Shown here: in pieces, positions 51,464 through 60,810 of the stretch
How positions within the stretch are numbered: position 1 is the stretch's first letter
How the letters are laid out: each line of letters begins with the position of its first letter
DNA from: Lachnospiraceae bacterium
Lineage (GTDB): Bacteria > Bacillota > Clostridia > Lachnospirales > Lachnospiraceae
Length of the DNA stretch: 64,000 bases
NCBI GenBank assembly: GCA_021203305.1
Contig: JAJQBK010000041.1
Span: forward strand, 22,151 to 86,150
Direction of reading: 5' to 3'
The notes under the pieces: model-generated
What the model was told of the DNA's origin: nothing
The model's input: only the letters and a program-made list of their open reading frames with translations
Database searches by the model: none
Position numbers and translations under genes: made by a program

Positions 51464-52459
51464 CTAATTGTCCTCGCCGAAGCCGGAAAGTGACTCAATA
51501 TATTTCCCCGTGCCGATTGCCACGCAGGTCATGGGATCCTCCGCCGTGACAGTGTTGATGCCCGTCCTGTCATGAATCAGCTCCTCCAGTCCCCGCAGCA
51601 TGGCTCCGCCGCCGGTCAGCACGATTCCGCGGTCTGAAATATCCGCCGCCAGCTCCGGCGGCGTTTTCTCCAGAACGCTGTGAATGGTCTCCACGATCTG
51701 ATTGACCGTATCCCGCAGGGCCTCCTCGGTCTCATAGGAAGAAACAGAAATGGTTTTGGGAAGTCCCGTCACCAGATCCCTGCCCCTGACATCCATAAAC
51801 TCTTCCTCACCGCTGCGCCAGCAGGTGCCCACCTTGATCTTTAAATCCTCAGCGCTCCTGTCGCCCACCAGCAGATTGTGCTTCTTTCTCAGATATCGGA
51901 CCAGCGCCTCGTCGAAATCATCCCCAGCCACCTTGATGGACGCGCTGACCACGCTGCCGCCAAGGGAAATAACGGCAATATCAGAGGTGCCGCCGCCGAT
52001 ATCCACAATCAGGTTGCCGCAGGGCCTGGAAATATCGATGCCCGCGCCGATAGCAGCCGCGATGGGCTCCTCAATAATATAGACCTCTCTGGCGCCCGCC
52101 TGATACGCGGCGTCCTCCACCGCCTTTTTCTCCACCTCGGTAACTCCGCTGGGCACACAGACCGCCATGCGGGGTTTGCGGAAGGTCCTGTGCCCGATGG
52201 CCTTTCTGATGAAATGCTCTATCATCTGCTCTGTCACCCTGTAGTCAGAAATCACGCCCTGGCGCAGAGGACGGACCGCCACAATATTGCCCGGGGTGCG
52301 GCCAAACATCAAGCGCGCGTTCTCCCCGATGGCCTTGATGGTATTGGTGTCTCTGTCAAACGCCACAACGCTGGGCTCCTTGAGCACCACGCCCTTCCCC
52401 TTGATATATACCAAAATACTCGCTGTACCTAAATCGATTCCGATATCACTATATGCCAC
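51464..52459 (-). CDS. mreB: MreB/Mbl-like rod-shape actin homologue
   Basis: 331 residues from a GTG at 52459 with AAGGAGGAAG 7 bp upstream. DIGIDLGTASILVYIKGKGV is the phosphate-1 loop, NLIVDIGGGTSDIAVISLGG the phosphate-2 loop, and GIVLTGGGAMLRGLEEL the adenosine motif. MreB filaments guide lateral cell wall synthesis. Full length for the family. mreC and mreD are not next to it, so it may be an Mbl-type or solitary MreB. It has its own promoter after uvrA. Confidence 0.93.
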   Translation of the reverse strand: MAYSDIGIDLGTASILVYIKGKGVVLKEPSVVAFDRDTNTIKAIGENARLMFGRTPGNIVAVRPLRQGVISDYRVTEQMIEHFIRKAIGHRTFRKPRMAVCVPSGVTEVEKKAVEDAAYQAGAREVYIIEEPIAAAIGAGIDISRPCGNLIVDIGGGTSDIAVISLGGSVVSASIKVAGDDFDEALVRYLRKKHNLLVGDRSAEDLKIKVGTCWRSGEEEFMDVRGRDLVTGLPKTISVSSYETEEALRDTVNQIVETIHSVLEKTPPELAADISDRGIVLTGGGAMLRGLEELIHDRTGINTVTAEDPMTCVAIGTGKYIESLSGFGEDN

Positions 52460-52666
52460 GGTGCACTTCCTCCTTCACTGATCCTGGACATGATTTCCCT
52501 CTGCTTTATAAAAGTACATCTCTATAACAGCAGACAACACTATATCGCTTACTGTCACACCAACCACAAACTGCGTAAGCAGCCATTCCCTGCATGATCG
52601 TGCGCATCTTCTCACTGTTTCTCTTTCGATTTGAATTCCAGAAATATCCAGTTTTTGTCTTCTACC

Positions 52667-52695
52667 ATCATAAAGCAGATTGTCCGGAAGTGCAA
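52667..52695 (-). promoter_or_regulatory. Promoter of mreB in a 337-bp gap
   Basis: TTGCAC (52690-52695), 17 bp, TATGAT (52667-52672) on the minus strand, about 210 bp before the GTG. The rest of 52460-52796 holds an inverted GCTTAC/GTAAGC (about 52541-52575), a short CAGGC/GCCTG hairpin after the uvrA stop without a T-run, and no coding sequence. Confidence 0.6.
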
Positions 52696-52796
52696 GAGCG
52701 AAAAAAGGCGATTCTGAAATTTTTGACTTTCCTTGTTACTATTCACAGCCGACTTGAGAGATATAAACAGACTCGTCAGGCGTAGTTTGCCTGTAT

Positions 52797-55658
52797 TTAT
52801 ATTTCCCGTCCTGCCCTTTCCAGCATCTTCTTAATATAAATTCCTGTATAGGACGCCGGATTCTGAGCCACCTCCTCCGGCGTGCCCTTTGCGATCACCG
52901 TACCGCCGCCGTCTCCGCCCTCCGGACCCATGTCAATGATATAGTCCGCGGTCTTGATCACGTCCAGATTGTGCTCAATAACCACCACCGTGTTGCCGCC
53001 GTCAGCCAGCCGCTGCAGTATTTCCGTCAGCTTGTGCACATCCGCGAAATGCAGCCCCGTGGTGGGCTCGTCCAGAATATAGATGGTCCTGCCGGTGCTC
53101 TTTCTGGACAGCTCCGCCGCCAGCTTGATGCGCTGGGCTTCCCCACCGGACAGCGTGGTGGAGGGCTGACCTAGCTTAATATAGGACAAGCCCACATCAT
53201 TGAGCGTCTCGATTTTGCGCCGGATGGAAGGGAACGCGGAGAAGAAGGGCACGGCCTCCTCCACCGTCATTTCCAGCACGTCATAAATGCTCTTTCCCTT
53301 ATATTTGACCTCCAGGGTCTCCCGGTTATACCGCTTGCCGCCGCAGACCTCGCAGGGCACGTACACATCCGGCAGAAAGTGCATCTCAATTTTGATAATG
53401 CCGTCCCCGGCGCAGGCCTCGCAGCGGCCCCCCTTTACATTAAAGCTGAAACGCCCTTTGCCGTAGCCCCTGGCCTTAGCGTCCGCGGTTCCCGCGAACA
53501 GGTCGCGGATCTGGTCAAACACGCCGGTATAGGTGGCCGGATTGGAGCGGGGCGTGCGGCCGATGGGCGACTGGTCGATGGCGATGACCTTATCCAACTG
53601 CTCCATCCCCTGAATGCTCTTATATTTCCCCGGAATGGTGTGCGCCCGGTTCAGCTTTCTGGCCAGCACCTTGTACAGCACCTCATTGATCAGCGAGGAT
53701 TTGCCGGAGCCGCTGACTCCGGTGACACAGGTGAATACGCCCAGCGGGATATCCACGTTGATATTTTTTAAGTTATTCTCCGCGGCGCCCTTAATATGAA
53801 GCCAGCCCTGGGGGCTTCTGCGGGTCTGAGGAACGGGGATAGCCAGCCGCCCGCTCAGATACTGTCCGGTGATGGAATCGGGGGTTTCACAGATTTCCTT
53901 CGCCGTTCCCTGGGCTACCACCTCGCCGCCGTGCTCCCCGGCGCCGGGGCCCACATCCACAATATGATCCGCCGCCCACATGGTGTCCTCGTCGTGCTCC
54001 ACCACAATCAGGGTATTGCCCAGGTCGCGCAGATTGCACAGGGCGTTCAGCAGCTTATTATTATCCCGCTGGTGAAGTCCGATGCTGGGCTCGTCCAGAA
54101 TATAGCAGACCCCCACCAGGCCGGAGCCGATCTGGGTTGCCAGGCGGATGCGCTGCGCCTCTCCGCCGGACAGGGTGCCGGTGGCGCGGGACAGGGATAA
54201 ATATTCCAGGCCCACCTCCTTCAGAAACCCCACACGGTTTTTAATTTCCCGTAAAATCTGGTCGCCGATCAGAAGCTGCTGCTTTGTCAGCTTCAGCTCC
54301 TGCAGGAAATCATATAAATCCTTTACAGAAAAAGATGTCATCTCATAAATATTTTTATCCCCCACGGTCACCGCCAGCGATTCCTTTTTCAGGCGCATCC
54401 CTCTGCAGGCCTTGCAGGGCGTGATTCGCATAAAGGTCTCAAATTCCGCCTTCATCACATCGGAGGAGGTCTCCCGGTAGCGCCGCTCCTCATTTTTAAT
54501 CAGGCCCTCAAAGGCGATGGGATAGACTCCCTTTCCCCGCTGGCCCTCATAATAGACGTCCACCTTTCGCTCCGTGCCGTGAATCAGCACCTCCTGCACC
54601 TCCTCAGACAATTCCTCAAAGGGCGTGTCCAGGCTGAACTGAAACTCCTTCGCCAACGCTGTCAGCGTAGCGTAGGTAAAGCTGCCCGGCTGGGAGGAGG
54701 ACTGCCAGCCCAGGGCCTGAATGGCTCCCTGATGAATGGAAAGGCTCCTGTCCGGAATCATCAGGTCCACATCAAATTCCATCTTATACCCCAGGCCCGC
54801 GCACTCCGGACAGGCCCCAAAGGGATTATTGAAGGAAAAGCTTCTGGGCTCAATCTCACTGACACTGGTGCCGCAGTCCGGGCAGGAAAAGCTCTGAGAG
54901 CAGGTAATCGTTTCTCCCCCGATGACATCAATCAGCAGAAGTCCGCCGGATAAAGACAGAGCGTTCTCAATGGAATCCGAAAGACGGGATTGAATCCCCT
55001 CCCTCACGACCAGGCGATCCACGATCACCTCAATATTATGCTTGATATTTTTATCCAGAGAAATCTCCTCGGAAAGCTCATACAGATTGCCATCGATTCG
55101 CACCCGCACATAGCCGCTTCTTCTGGCCCGGTCAAGCACCTTCTCATGCATGCCCTTCCGCCCCCGGACAATGGGAGCCAGCAGCTGCAGCCTCGTGCCC
55201 TGGGGCAGCGCCATCACCTGATCCACCATCTGGTCCACCGTCTGCCTGCTGATGGTTCTGCCGCAGTTGGGACAGTGAGGCGTCCCAATTCTGGCATATA
55301 ATAGCCGGAAATAATCATAAATCTCCGTCACCGTTCCCACTGTGGAGCGGGGATTGCGGTTGGTGGATTTCTGGTCGATGGAAATGGCCGGGGAAAGCCC
55401 CTCGATGGACTCCACATTGGGCTTCTCCATCTGCCCCAGAAACATCCGGGCATAGGAGGACAAAGACTCCATGTAACGCCGCTGCCCCTCCGCGTAAATA
55501 GTGTCGAAGGCCAGGGAGGACTTGCCGGAGCCGGACAGACCGGTCAGCACCACCAGCTCGTTGCGCGGGATGTCCACGTCGATGTTTTTTAAATTATGCT
55601 CACTGGCCCCGCGGATTTTGATGTATTCTCTGGGGCGCATTTTTGTCGGTTCACTCAT
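52797..55658 (-). CDS. uvrA: Excinuclease ABC subunit A
   Basis: 953 residues. Two ABC ATPase modules: Walker [12 protein letters not shown] near residue 40 and [11 protein letters not shown] near residue 645, signature LSGGEAQRI in both halves. Zinc modules CPNC...C-type (PHCPNCGRT), [10 protein letters not shown] and CEACAGDGI with CEVCGG. Normal UvrA length. GGAG precedes the ATG. It lies 146 bp downstream of uvrB and is probably SOS-controlled through the uvrB promoter. Confidence 0.97.
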   Translation of the reverse strand: MSEPTKMRPREYIKIRGASEHNLKNIDVDIPRNELVVLTGLSGSGKSSLAFDTIYAEGQRRYMESLSSYARMFLGQMEKPNVESIEGLSPAISIDQKSTNRNPRSTVGTVTEIYDYFRLLYARIGTPHCPNCGRTISRQTVDQMVDQVMALPQGTRLQLLAPIVRGRKGMHEKVLDRARRSGYVRVRIDGNLYELSEEISLDKNIKHNIEVIVDRLVVREGIQSRLSDSIENALSLSGGLLLIDVIGGETITCSQSFSCPDCGTSVSEIEPRSFSFNNPFGACPECAGLGYKMEFDVDLMIPDRSLSIHQGAIQALGWQSSSQPGSFTYATLTALAKEFQFSLDTPFEELSEEVQEVLIHGTERKVDVYYEGQRGKGVYPIAFEGLIKNEERRYRETSSDVMKAEFETFMRITPCKACRGMRLKKESLAVTVGDKNIYEMTSFSVKDLYDFLQELKLTKQQLLIGDQILREIKNRVGFLKEVGLEYLSLSRATGTLSGGEAQRIRLATQIGSGLVGVCYILDEPSIGLHQRDNNKLLNALCNLRDLGNTLIVVEHDEDTMWAADHIVDVGPGAGEHGGEVVAQGTAKEICETPDSITGQYLSGRLAIPVPQTRRSPQGWLHIKGAAENNLKNINVDIPLGVFTCVTGVSGSGKSSLINEVLYKVLARKLNRAHTIPGKYKSIQGMEQLDKVIAIDQSPIGRTPRSNPATYTGVFDQIRDLFAGTADAKARGYGKGRFSFNVKGGRCEACAGDGIIKIEMHFLPDVYVPCEVCGGKRYNRETLEVKYKGKSIYDVLEMTVEEAVPFFSAFPSIRRKIETLNDVGLSYIKLGQPSTTLSGGEAQRIKLAAELSRKSTGRTIYILDEPTTGLHFADVHKLTEILQRLADGGNTVVVIEHNLDVIKTADYIIDMGPEGGDGGGTVIAKGTPEEVAQNPASYTGIYIKKMLERAGREI

Positions 55659-55804
55659 TTATATATGACTCCTGTTTATTGTCTTCTGTTTTGTCATTTC
55701 TATCGTTGCTTCGGTTAAAAGAGATGCCCATCCTCTTCCCGCTATACTGCGGCGGTTTCTTCGTCAACTGTTATTATGGAAACGGCTTTAAGAACTGTCG
55801 TTTC

Positions 55805-57811
55805 TTATATCTCATCCTGAATTTTCAGCAAAAGCTTCTTCAGGGACACCATCTGGTCACGCAGCTCGGCCGCCTGCTCGAAATTCAGCTCCGCCGCGGC
55901 CTTCTTCATGCGCTTCTGCACATCGCCGATGTATTTCTCCAGCTCCTGCTCCGTCATCAGCTCCGGGTCCTTCTCCTCCGCCGGCTTCTTCTTTGTCAGG
56001 CTGGTGCTGACCCGGATCAGGTCGCGGACATTCTTTTTAATGGTCTGGGGCGTGATGCCGTGCTCCTCATTGTAGGCCTGCTGAATGCTCCGGCGGCGGT
56101 TGGTCTCCCCGATGGCCTTCGCCATGGATTCAGTCATATTATCCGCATACATAATCACATGGCCCTCCACGTTTCGCGCGGCCCTCCCCACAGTCTGAAT
56201 CAGCGAGGTCTCCGAGCGCAGGAAGCCCTCCTTGTCCGCGTCCAGGATGGCCACCAGCGTAATCTCCGGGATATCCAGGCCCTCCCGCAGCAGGTTGATG
56301 CCCACCAGCACATCAAACACATCCATGCGCATGTCCCGGATAATCTCGCTGCGCTCCAGCGTGTCGATATCGGAATGCAGGTAGCGGACGCGGACGCCCA
56401 CCTCCTTCAGATAATCCGTCAGATCCTCCGCCATATGCTTTGTCAGCGTGGTGATCATCACCTTATGGCCGCCCGCCGTCTCCTTTTTGATCTCCGCCAG
56501 CAGATCATCGATCTGCCCTTCCACCGGGCGCACACTGATCTCCGGGTCCAGTAATCCGGTAGGCCGGATCACCTGCTCCGCCCGCAGCATCTCATGCTCC
56601 GCCTCGTAATCACCGGGCGTGGCGGACACAAACAGCATCTGGTCTATTTTACTTTCAAATTCCTCAAAATTCAAGGGGCGATTGTCCAGGGCGGAGGGCA
56701 GGCGGAAGCCATAATCCACCAAAGTGGTCTTGCGGGACCGGTCGCCAAAATACATTCCCCTCACCTGCGGAATGGTCATATGGGACTCATCTATAATAAT
56801 CAGGAAATCATCCTTGAAATAATCCATCAGAGTGTAGGGGGGCTGTCCCGCCTCCATGAAATTCAGCTGCCGGGAATAATTCTCTATACCGGAGCAAAAG
56901 CCCGTCTCCCGCAGCATCTCCACATCATAGTTCGTCCGCTCCGCGATGCGCTGGGCCTCAATCAGCTTGTCCTGTCCCTTAAAATACCGCACCCGCTCCT
57001 CTAACTCCAGCTCAATATTATCGCAGGCGAGTCTGATCTTGTCCGGCGCGGTCACATAAGCCGACGCCGGGTAAATCATTACATGCTGCAGCTCATTTTT
57101 TGCCCTGCCGGACAAAGCGTCCACCTCCACGATGCGGTCAATCTCGTCCCCGAAAAGCTCAATCCTGATCAGGACATCGTCATTATTGGCCGGGCAGACC
57201 TCAATAATGTCGCCCCTGACCCGGAAGGTGCCGCGTTCCGGGTCCATCTCATTTCGCGTATACTGGATATCCACCAGTGCCCGCAGCACCTCGTTTCTGT
57301 CCCTGACCATACCGGGCCGCAGAGAAACCGCCATGCCCTCATATTCATCCGGGCTGCCCAGGCCGTAAATGCAGGACACGCTGGCTACCACCACCACATC
57401 CCTGCGCTCCGTCAGCGCCGCCGTCGCCGACAGACGCAGCTTGTCGATCTCATCATTGATGGCCGAGTCCTTTGCAATATAGGTATCGCTGGAGGGTACA
57501 TAGGCCTCCGGCTGATAATAATCGTAGTAGGACACAAAATATTCGACTGCGTTCTCAGGGAAATATGCCTTAAATTCTTCATAAAGCTGCGCGGCCAGCG
57601 TTTTATTGTGCGCTATGACCAAAGTCGGCTTCTGCAGCGCCTCGATCACATTGGCCATGGTGAAGGTCTTGCCGGAGCCCGTCACGCCCAGCAAAGTCTC
57701 GAATTGATTGCCTTTTTTGAAGCCCTCAACCAGCTCGGCGATGGCCTGGGGCTGGTCGCCGGTAGGCTGGTATTCACTGTGAAGGATGAAAGGTTTTTGT
57801 TCTGTCTGCAC
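55805..57811 (-). CDS. uvrB: Excinuclease ABC subunit B
   Basis: 668 residues from a GTG at 57811 with GAGGTGA upstream; the frame is open 43 codons further without an RBS. Walker A GVTGSGKT (42-49), the beta-hairpin [26 protein letters not shown], and helicase motif [11 protein letters not shown]-terminal UVR motif ([20 protein letters not shown] and following) binds UvrC. Recognises and verifies DNA damage with UvrA. The leader is long and contains inverted repeats. Confidence 0.97.
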   Translation of the reverse strand: MQTEQKPFILHSEYQPTGDQPQAIAELVEGFKKGNQFETLLGVTGSGKTFTMANVIEALQKPTLVIAHNKTLAAQLYEEFKAYFPENAVEYFVSYYDYYQPEAYVPSSDTYIAKDSAINDEIDKLRLSATAALTERRDVVVVASVSCIYGLGSPDEYEGMAVSLRPGMVRDRNEVLRALVDIQYTRNEMDPERGTFRVRGDIIEVCPANNDDVLIRIELFGDEIDRIVEVDALSGRAKNELQHVMIYPASAYVTAPDKIRLACDNIELELEERVRYFKGQDKLIEAQRIAERTNYDVEMLRETGFCSGIENYSRQLNFMEAGQPPYTLMDYFKDDFLIIIDESHMTIPQVRGMYFGDRSRKTTLVDYGFRLPSALDNRPLNFEEFESKIDQMLFVSATPGDYEAEHEMLRAEQVIRPTGLLDPEISVRPVEGQIDDLLAEIKKETAGGHKVMITTLTKHMAEDLTDYLKEVGVRVRYLHSDIDTLERSEIIRDMRMDVFDVLVGINLLREGLDIPEITLVAILDADKEGFLRSETSLIQTVGRAARNVEGHVIMYADNMTESMAKAIGETNRRRSIQQAYNEEHGITPQTIKKNVRDLIRVSTSLTKKKPAEEKDPELMTEQELEKYIGDVQKRMKKAAAELNFEQAAELRDQMVSLKKLLLKIQDEI

Positions 57812-57848
57812 AAAAATCACCTCGAAATTCTCTTTGTTTTCCTTAACG

Positions 57849-57931
57849 AAAAGTTCGCCTATATGCCCGAAATTCGTAAAAACAGTCATTTTGGGCCTGG
57901 CACATATTCGAACTTTTTGATTTTTACGAAT
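57849..57931 (-). other. Interleaved inverted repeats in the uvrB leader
   Basis: AAAAGTTCG (57849-57857) matches CGAACTTTT (57909-57917); ATTCGTAAAAA (57872-57882) matches TTTTTACGAAT (57921-57931). The four arms alternate A-B-A'-B', so the helices are mutually exclusive or form a pseudoknot. CGAAC here is also a LexA half-site. The rest of 57812-58111 shows no gene. Confidence 0.45.
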
Positions 57932-58111
57932 GAAAATCACCTAAACCCGATTTTCAAGACGCCACAACACCCTGTAATACAAGGCAAAACTGACTGTTCT
58001 GAAAGTCACCGGATATCACAGCCGTCAAAGGTGCAGTCATTCGCCCGTCAATCGCCAAATATACACAGGCCCGCTTACACAAGATATGCCCTGCGGATGT
58101 ACACTCATGGA

Positions 58112-58140
58112 ATTATAACACGAAAAGTGCAAAATGTATA
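58112..58140 (-). promoter_or_regulatory. Promoter of uvrB
   Basis: TATACA (58135-58140), 17 bp, TATAAT (58112-58117) on the minus strand, giving a leader of about 290 nt before uvrB. The -35 is weak but the -10 is perfect, and a LexA box lies just upstream. Confidence 0.6.
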
Positions 58141-58180
58141 GCCGCAAGTCAGAACATTTGTTCTTTTTTCTTGCGGCTAT
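58138..58180. promoter_or_regulatory. LexA (SOS) box inside an 11-bp inverted repeat
   Basis: GAACATTTGTTC (58152-58163) fits the Bacillus/Clostridium LexA consensus GAACNNNNGTTC exactly. ATAGCCGCAAG (58138-58148) and CTTGCGGCTAT (58170-58180) flank it as a perfect inverted repeat overlapping the uvrB -35. Damage-induced expression of uvrB and uvrA is expected. Confidence 0.7.
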
Positions 58181-58264
58181 TACTTTCCGGTCTGATTACG
58201 ACATCAATATTTTCCGTCAGGAGTTCTTCGTCATCCTCTCTCCCTTTTCACCCAATTTATTGTG

Positions 58265-58281
58265 TAACTTTTCAAAAGTTA
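58265..58281. other. 17-bp palindrome between the flavoprotein gene and uvrB promoter
   Basis: TAACTTTTCAAAAGTTA is a perfect palindrome about one base, 22 bp after the stop of the flavoprotein gene. It could be an operator or a weak terminator stem (no T-run follows on the minus strand). Confidence 0.3.
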
Positions 58282-58302
58282 AAAGCCAATATTTTTCCCC
58301 CG

Positions 58303-58866
58303 TTACTGTTCCAGCATTCTCCTCACTTCATCCAGAAATTCCTGCCTTTCCTGAGGTCTGCTTGCGTCAATGGCTCCCAGGTTTTTCCATACCGCATTCT
58401 GAAAACCCACGATCTGAAATGTGGCGCTGATCATGGCATTATGGACAGGATCTCCGAAAGTATCCATCAGCACATCCGTCGGTGTGGAAGAGGTGGTAAA
58501 AATATATGTCTGTGAAATATCACGAACCGGAATAAGACCGGCAGCGCCTGTTGTATAGGCTGAGCCTTCCAGCATAACCTTATCCAGAAATCCCCGCAGG
58601 ATTGCCGGCATGTCATACCACCAGATGGGGAAAATAAAGATAATCCTGTCCGTATCATCCAGAATCCGGTTGTATTTTGCCACCAGTGGATCCAAAAATT
58701 TCCCCCTGGAGTATACTGCCAGCTCCTCCTTTGACATCACCGGATTAAATCCATCCGCGTACAGATCAATCAGTTTATAATCCCCGGCTGCCTTTTCTGC
58801 TTCCTTCAGCACCGCATTGTTAAAACTGTCCTCCCAGGGATGGGCATATATAATCGTTGTCTTCAT
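58303..58866 (-). CDS. NAD(P)H:quinone oxidoreductase-like flavoprotein
   Basis: 187 residues. Start at 58866 (MKTTIIYAHPWEDSFNN) with GGAGG 8 bp upstream; the open frame extends 69 codons further without an RBS. Flavodoxin-like fold: TTIIYAHPWEDSFN binds the FMN/FAD phosphate, and IIFIFPIWWYDMPAILRGFLD is the conserved quinone reductase segment. LIDLYADGFNPVMSKEEL fits the MdaB/KefF branch. It reduces quinones or azo compounds in two-electron steps; physiological substrate unknown. Adjacent to a MATE exporter gene. Confidence 0.88.
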   Translation of the reverse strand: MKTTIIYAHPWEDSFNNAVLKEAEKAAGDYKLIDLYADGFNPVMSKEELAVYSRGKFLDPLVAKYNRILDDTDRIIFIFPIWWYDMPAILRGFLDKVMLEGSAYTTGAAGLIPVRDISQTYIFTTSSTPTDVLMDTFGDPVHNAMISATFQIVGFQNAVWKNLGAIDASRPQERQEFLDEVRRMLEQ

Positions 58867-59079
58867 CTCATAACCTCCATCTTTTTTTGCTGTCAGTATC
58901 CCCGGTTCCTTTACAGAATCCTCTCCGGACAAAAGTTCAGAAAATCCCCGGAAGCCAGATGATACACGATTCCATGATATCCAAACGAATCCATCGGTTT
59001 TCTGCATAATCCCAAACCAGAAGAGTGACTCTCCCAGTGTAGTCCGGAAACATACACCTCTCTCGGAAGACAAGTATCT

Positions 59080-59112
59080 GTTTTTGATGTGTCAAATCAG
59101 CACCTCAAAAAC
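59080..59112. promoter_or_regulatory. Palindrome between MATE and flavoprotein genes
   Basis: GTTTTTGA-x-GTG and CAC-x-TCAAAAAC form a 33-bp interrupted palindrome, 26 bp from its centre to nearest coding end region after the MATE stop. On the minus strand a TTGACA lies within it. It may be a regulator site for the flavoprotein gene, or a terminator stem of the MATE gene. Nothing else was recognised in 58867-59137. Confidence 0.35.
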
Positions 59113-59137
59113 GAATACAAATTGGAAAACGAGTGAA

Positions 59138-60508
59138 TCACTGCCTCTCCTTCTTCATCCTCCCCGCATATATGCCAAAATAAATCGCGTTCAGTAAAAT
59201 TCCAAAGGTGCTGGCGCAGGGAGCCGCAAGCCCGATTCCCGCCATGCTGGCATTGGGCCGGCTGCTCATGATGTAGGACATGGGCAGGCGGACAACGAAG
59301 GTCTGGCCCAGGCCCTGGAGCATCACAAACATGGTCTGGCCGTGGCCGTTAAAGTAACCGACCAGCGAAAAAAGGATTGCGGTAGCGACTGCCTCCGGCG
59401 CGAACCCCTTCAGGTACAGCGTGGCCTGCTCCACCACAGCGGCGTCCGTGGAAAAGATGCCCGCCAGCAAATCCCCCCGGAAATAAACAAATATGGCGGT
59501 GAAGATACCCAGTACAATTCCCACGCCCATGCCGGTGAACAGGGCTTCCCTGGCCCGCTTTTCCTTGCCCGCGCCCACGTTCTGCGCCACAAAGGCGGAC
59601 ATGGACTGCATCAGGGAGCCGGGGATGAGCATGACAAAATTGACGATTTTATTTGCCACGCCGTAGCCGGAGGACTGCTCCAGGCCCAGCCGGTTGATGA
59701 ACGCGCAGAGAGCCAGGAAGGACAGCTGGGTCAGCACCTCCTGAAAGGCGATGGGGGTGCCGATCTTGACAAAACGGCCGATTTCCACGTTAAAACAGAT
59801 GTCCTCTTTTCTGATCGTAAAGGGCAGATCCTGTTTTCTCAATATCAAAAGGGAAAGAATGACGCTGACCGCCTGGGCCATGACAGTGGCGAGGGCCGCG
59901 CCTGCCACATTCATACCCAGTACCGCCACAAATACAAGGTCGCCGATGATATTCACCACACAGGCGATCGCCACAAAGATCAGGGGAAGCCTGGAGTTGC
60001 CAAGGCCCCGGAAAATACTGCTGATCACGTTGTAAGCGATGATAAAAAATATCCCGCCGCCGCAAATCCGCACATACATCACCGTCAGCTCCACCGCCTC
60101 CTCTGGCGCCTGCATCAGAACCGCCAGCGGCCTGGCAAAAAGGAGCATCACCGCGGCCAGAACGACGGACAGCGCCGCAAAAAAGCAGACCGCGCCGCCG
60201 ATCACCTTCCCGATTCGATCCTCTCTCTTTTCTCCCAGATATTTGCCGATCAGCACGGTAATGCCCATGGCAAGGCCCGTGATGGTAAAGGTCACCAGAG
60301 CGACGACACTGCTGCCGGTGGATACGCCGGAAATTCCCGCGGTGGTGCCGAAGCGTCCCACCACAAGGATGTCCACAGCGCCATACATGGCCTGGAGGAT
60401 CTGGGCTCCGAGCACCGGCAGCATAAAGCGTACCAGCTTTGCCAGAATGCTGCCCTGGGTAAAATCATTTGCGCGGGATTCCTGTAAATTCTGATTTGTG
60501 TCTGCCAT
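59138..60508 (-). CDS. MATE-family multidrug/Na+ efflux protein
   Basis: 456 residues with 12 transmembrane segments in two similar halves. The first half starts LAKLVRFMLPVLGAQILQAM and has GAVDILVVGRFGTTAGISGV; the second half begins near residue 240 with GRFVKIGTPIAFQEVLTQLS. FRGLGNSRLPLIFVAIACVVNIIGDL is typical of MATE proteins (NorM/DinF branch). It exports drugs or metabolites in exchange for Na+ or H+. RBS AAGGAAGG. Own promoter about 165 bp upstream. Confidence 0.93.
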   Translation of the reverse strand: MADTNQNLQESRANDFTQGSILAKLVRFMLPVLGAQILQAMYGAVDILVVGRFGTTAGISGVSTGSSVVALVTFTITGLAMGITVLIGKYLGEKREDRIGKVIGGAVCFFAALSVVLAAVMLLFARPLAVLMQAPEEAVELTVMYVRICGGGIFFIIAYNVISSIFRGLGNSRLPLIFVAIACVVNIIGDLVFVAVLGMNVAGAALATVMAQAVSVILSLLILRKQDLPFTIRKEDICFNVEIGRFVKIGTPIAFQEVLTQLSFLALCAFINRLGLEQSSGYGVANKIVNFVMLIPGSLMQSMSAFVAQNVGAGKEKRAREALFTGMGVGIVLGIFTAIFVYFRGDLLAGIFSTDAAVVEQATLYLKGFAPEAVATAILFSLVGYFNGHGQTMFVMLQGLGQTFVVRLPMSYIMSSRPNASMAGIGLAAPCASTFGILLNAIYFGIYAGRMKKERQ

Positions 60509-60669
60509 GGTTTTCCTTCCTTTTTCTAATTGTATTTATGAGTCAGACGCCTTACAGTCAGGAAGGCTTTTCTATGTCTGATTTATTTTCCTGCCTTAAT
60601 GAATCTGCTGAGTTATCTGTACATTTTCTGAAAATAACCAGCAAAAATCAGCTGCTCATATCTTTTAAA

Positions 60670-60698
60670 AGTATATCTGAATATAACCATGAAAGCAA
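60670..60698 (-). promoter_or_regulatory. Promoter of the MATE gene
   Basis: TTGCTT (60693-60698), 17 bp, TATACT (60670-60675) on the minus strand. The leader is about 155 nt. It starts right after the terminator of the upstream fusion gene. Confidence 0.6.
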
Positions 60699-60705
60699 CC
60701 TGAAA

Positions 60706-60740
60706 ATTGAAAAACGGCTCCCGTAATTTCCGGGAACCGT
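60706..60740 (-). terminator. Intrinsic terminator of the kinase-phosphorylase gene
   Basis: On the minus strand ACGGTTCCCG (60731-60740) pairs with CGGGAGCCGT (60714-60723), followed by TTTTCAATTTTC. It lies 70 bp after the stop at 60811. Confidence 0.8.
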
Positions 60741-60810
60741 CCTTTAAACTGCTATGTATACCATAATGAATGATAAAAAATCCGTCCTTCATTCTATGCT
60801 TTATGGCATT

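Noticed and set aside
52460-52666. Riboswitch in the mreB leader
   Set aside because: No known riboswitch motif could be recognised; only a short inverted repeat.
57083-58141. Plus-strand open frame of 352 codons reaching into the uvrB promoter region
   Set aside because: Antisense of uvrB for most of its length; no domain features, and no RBS.
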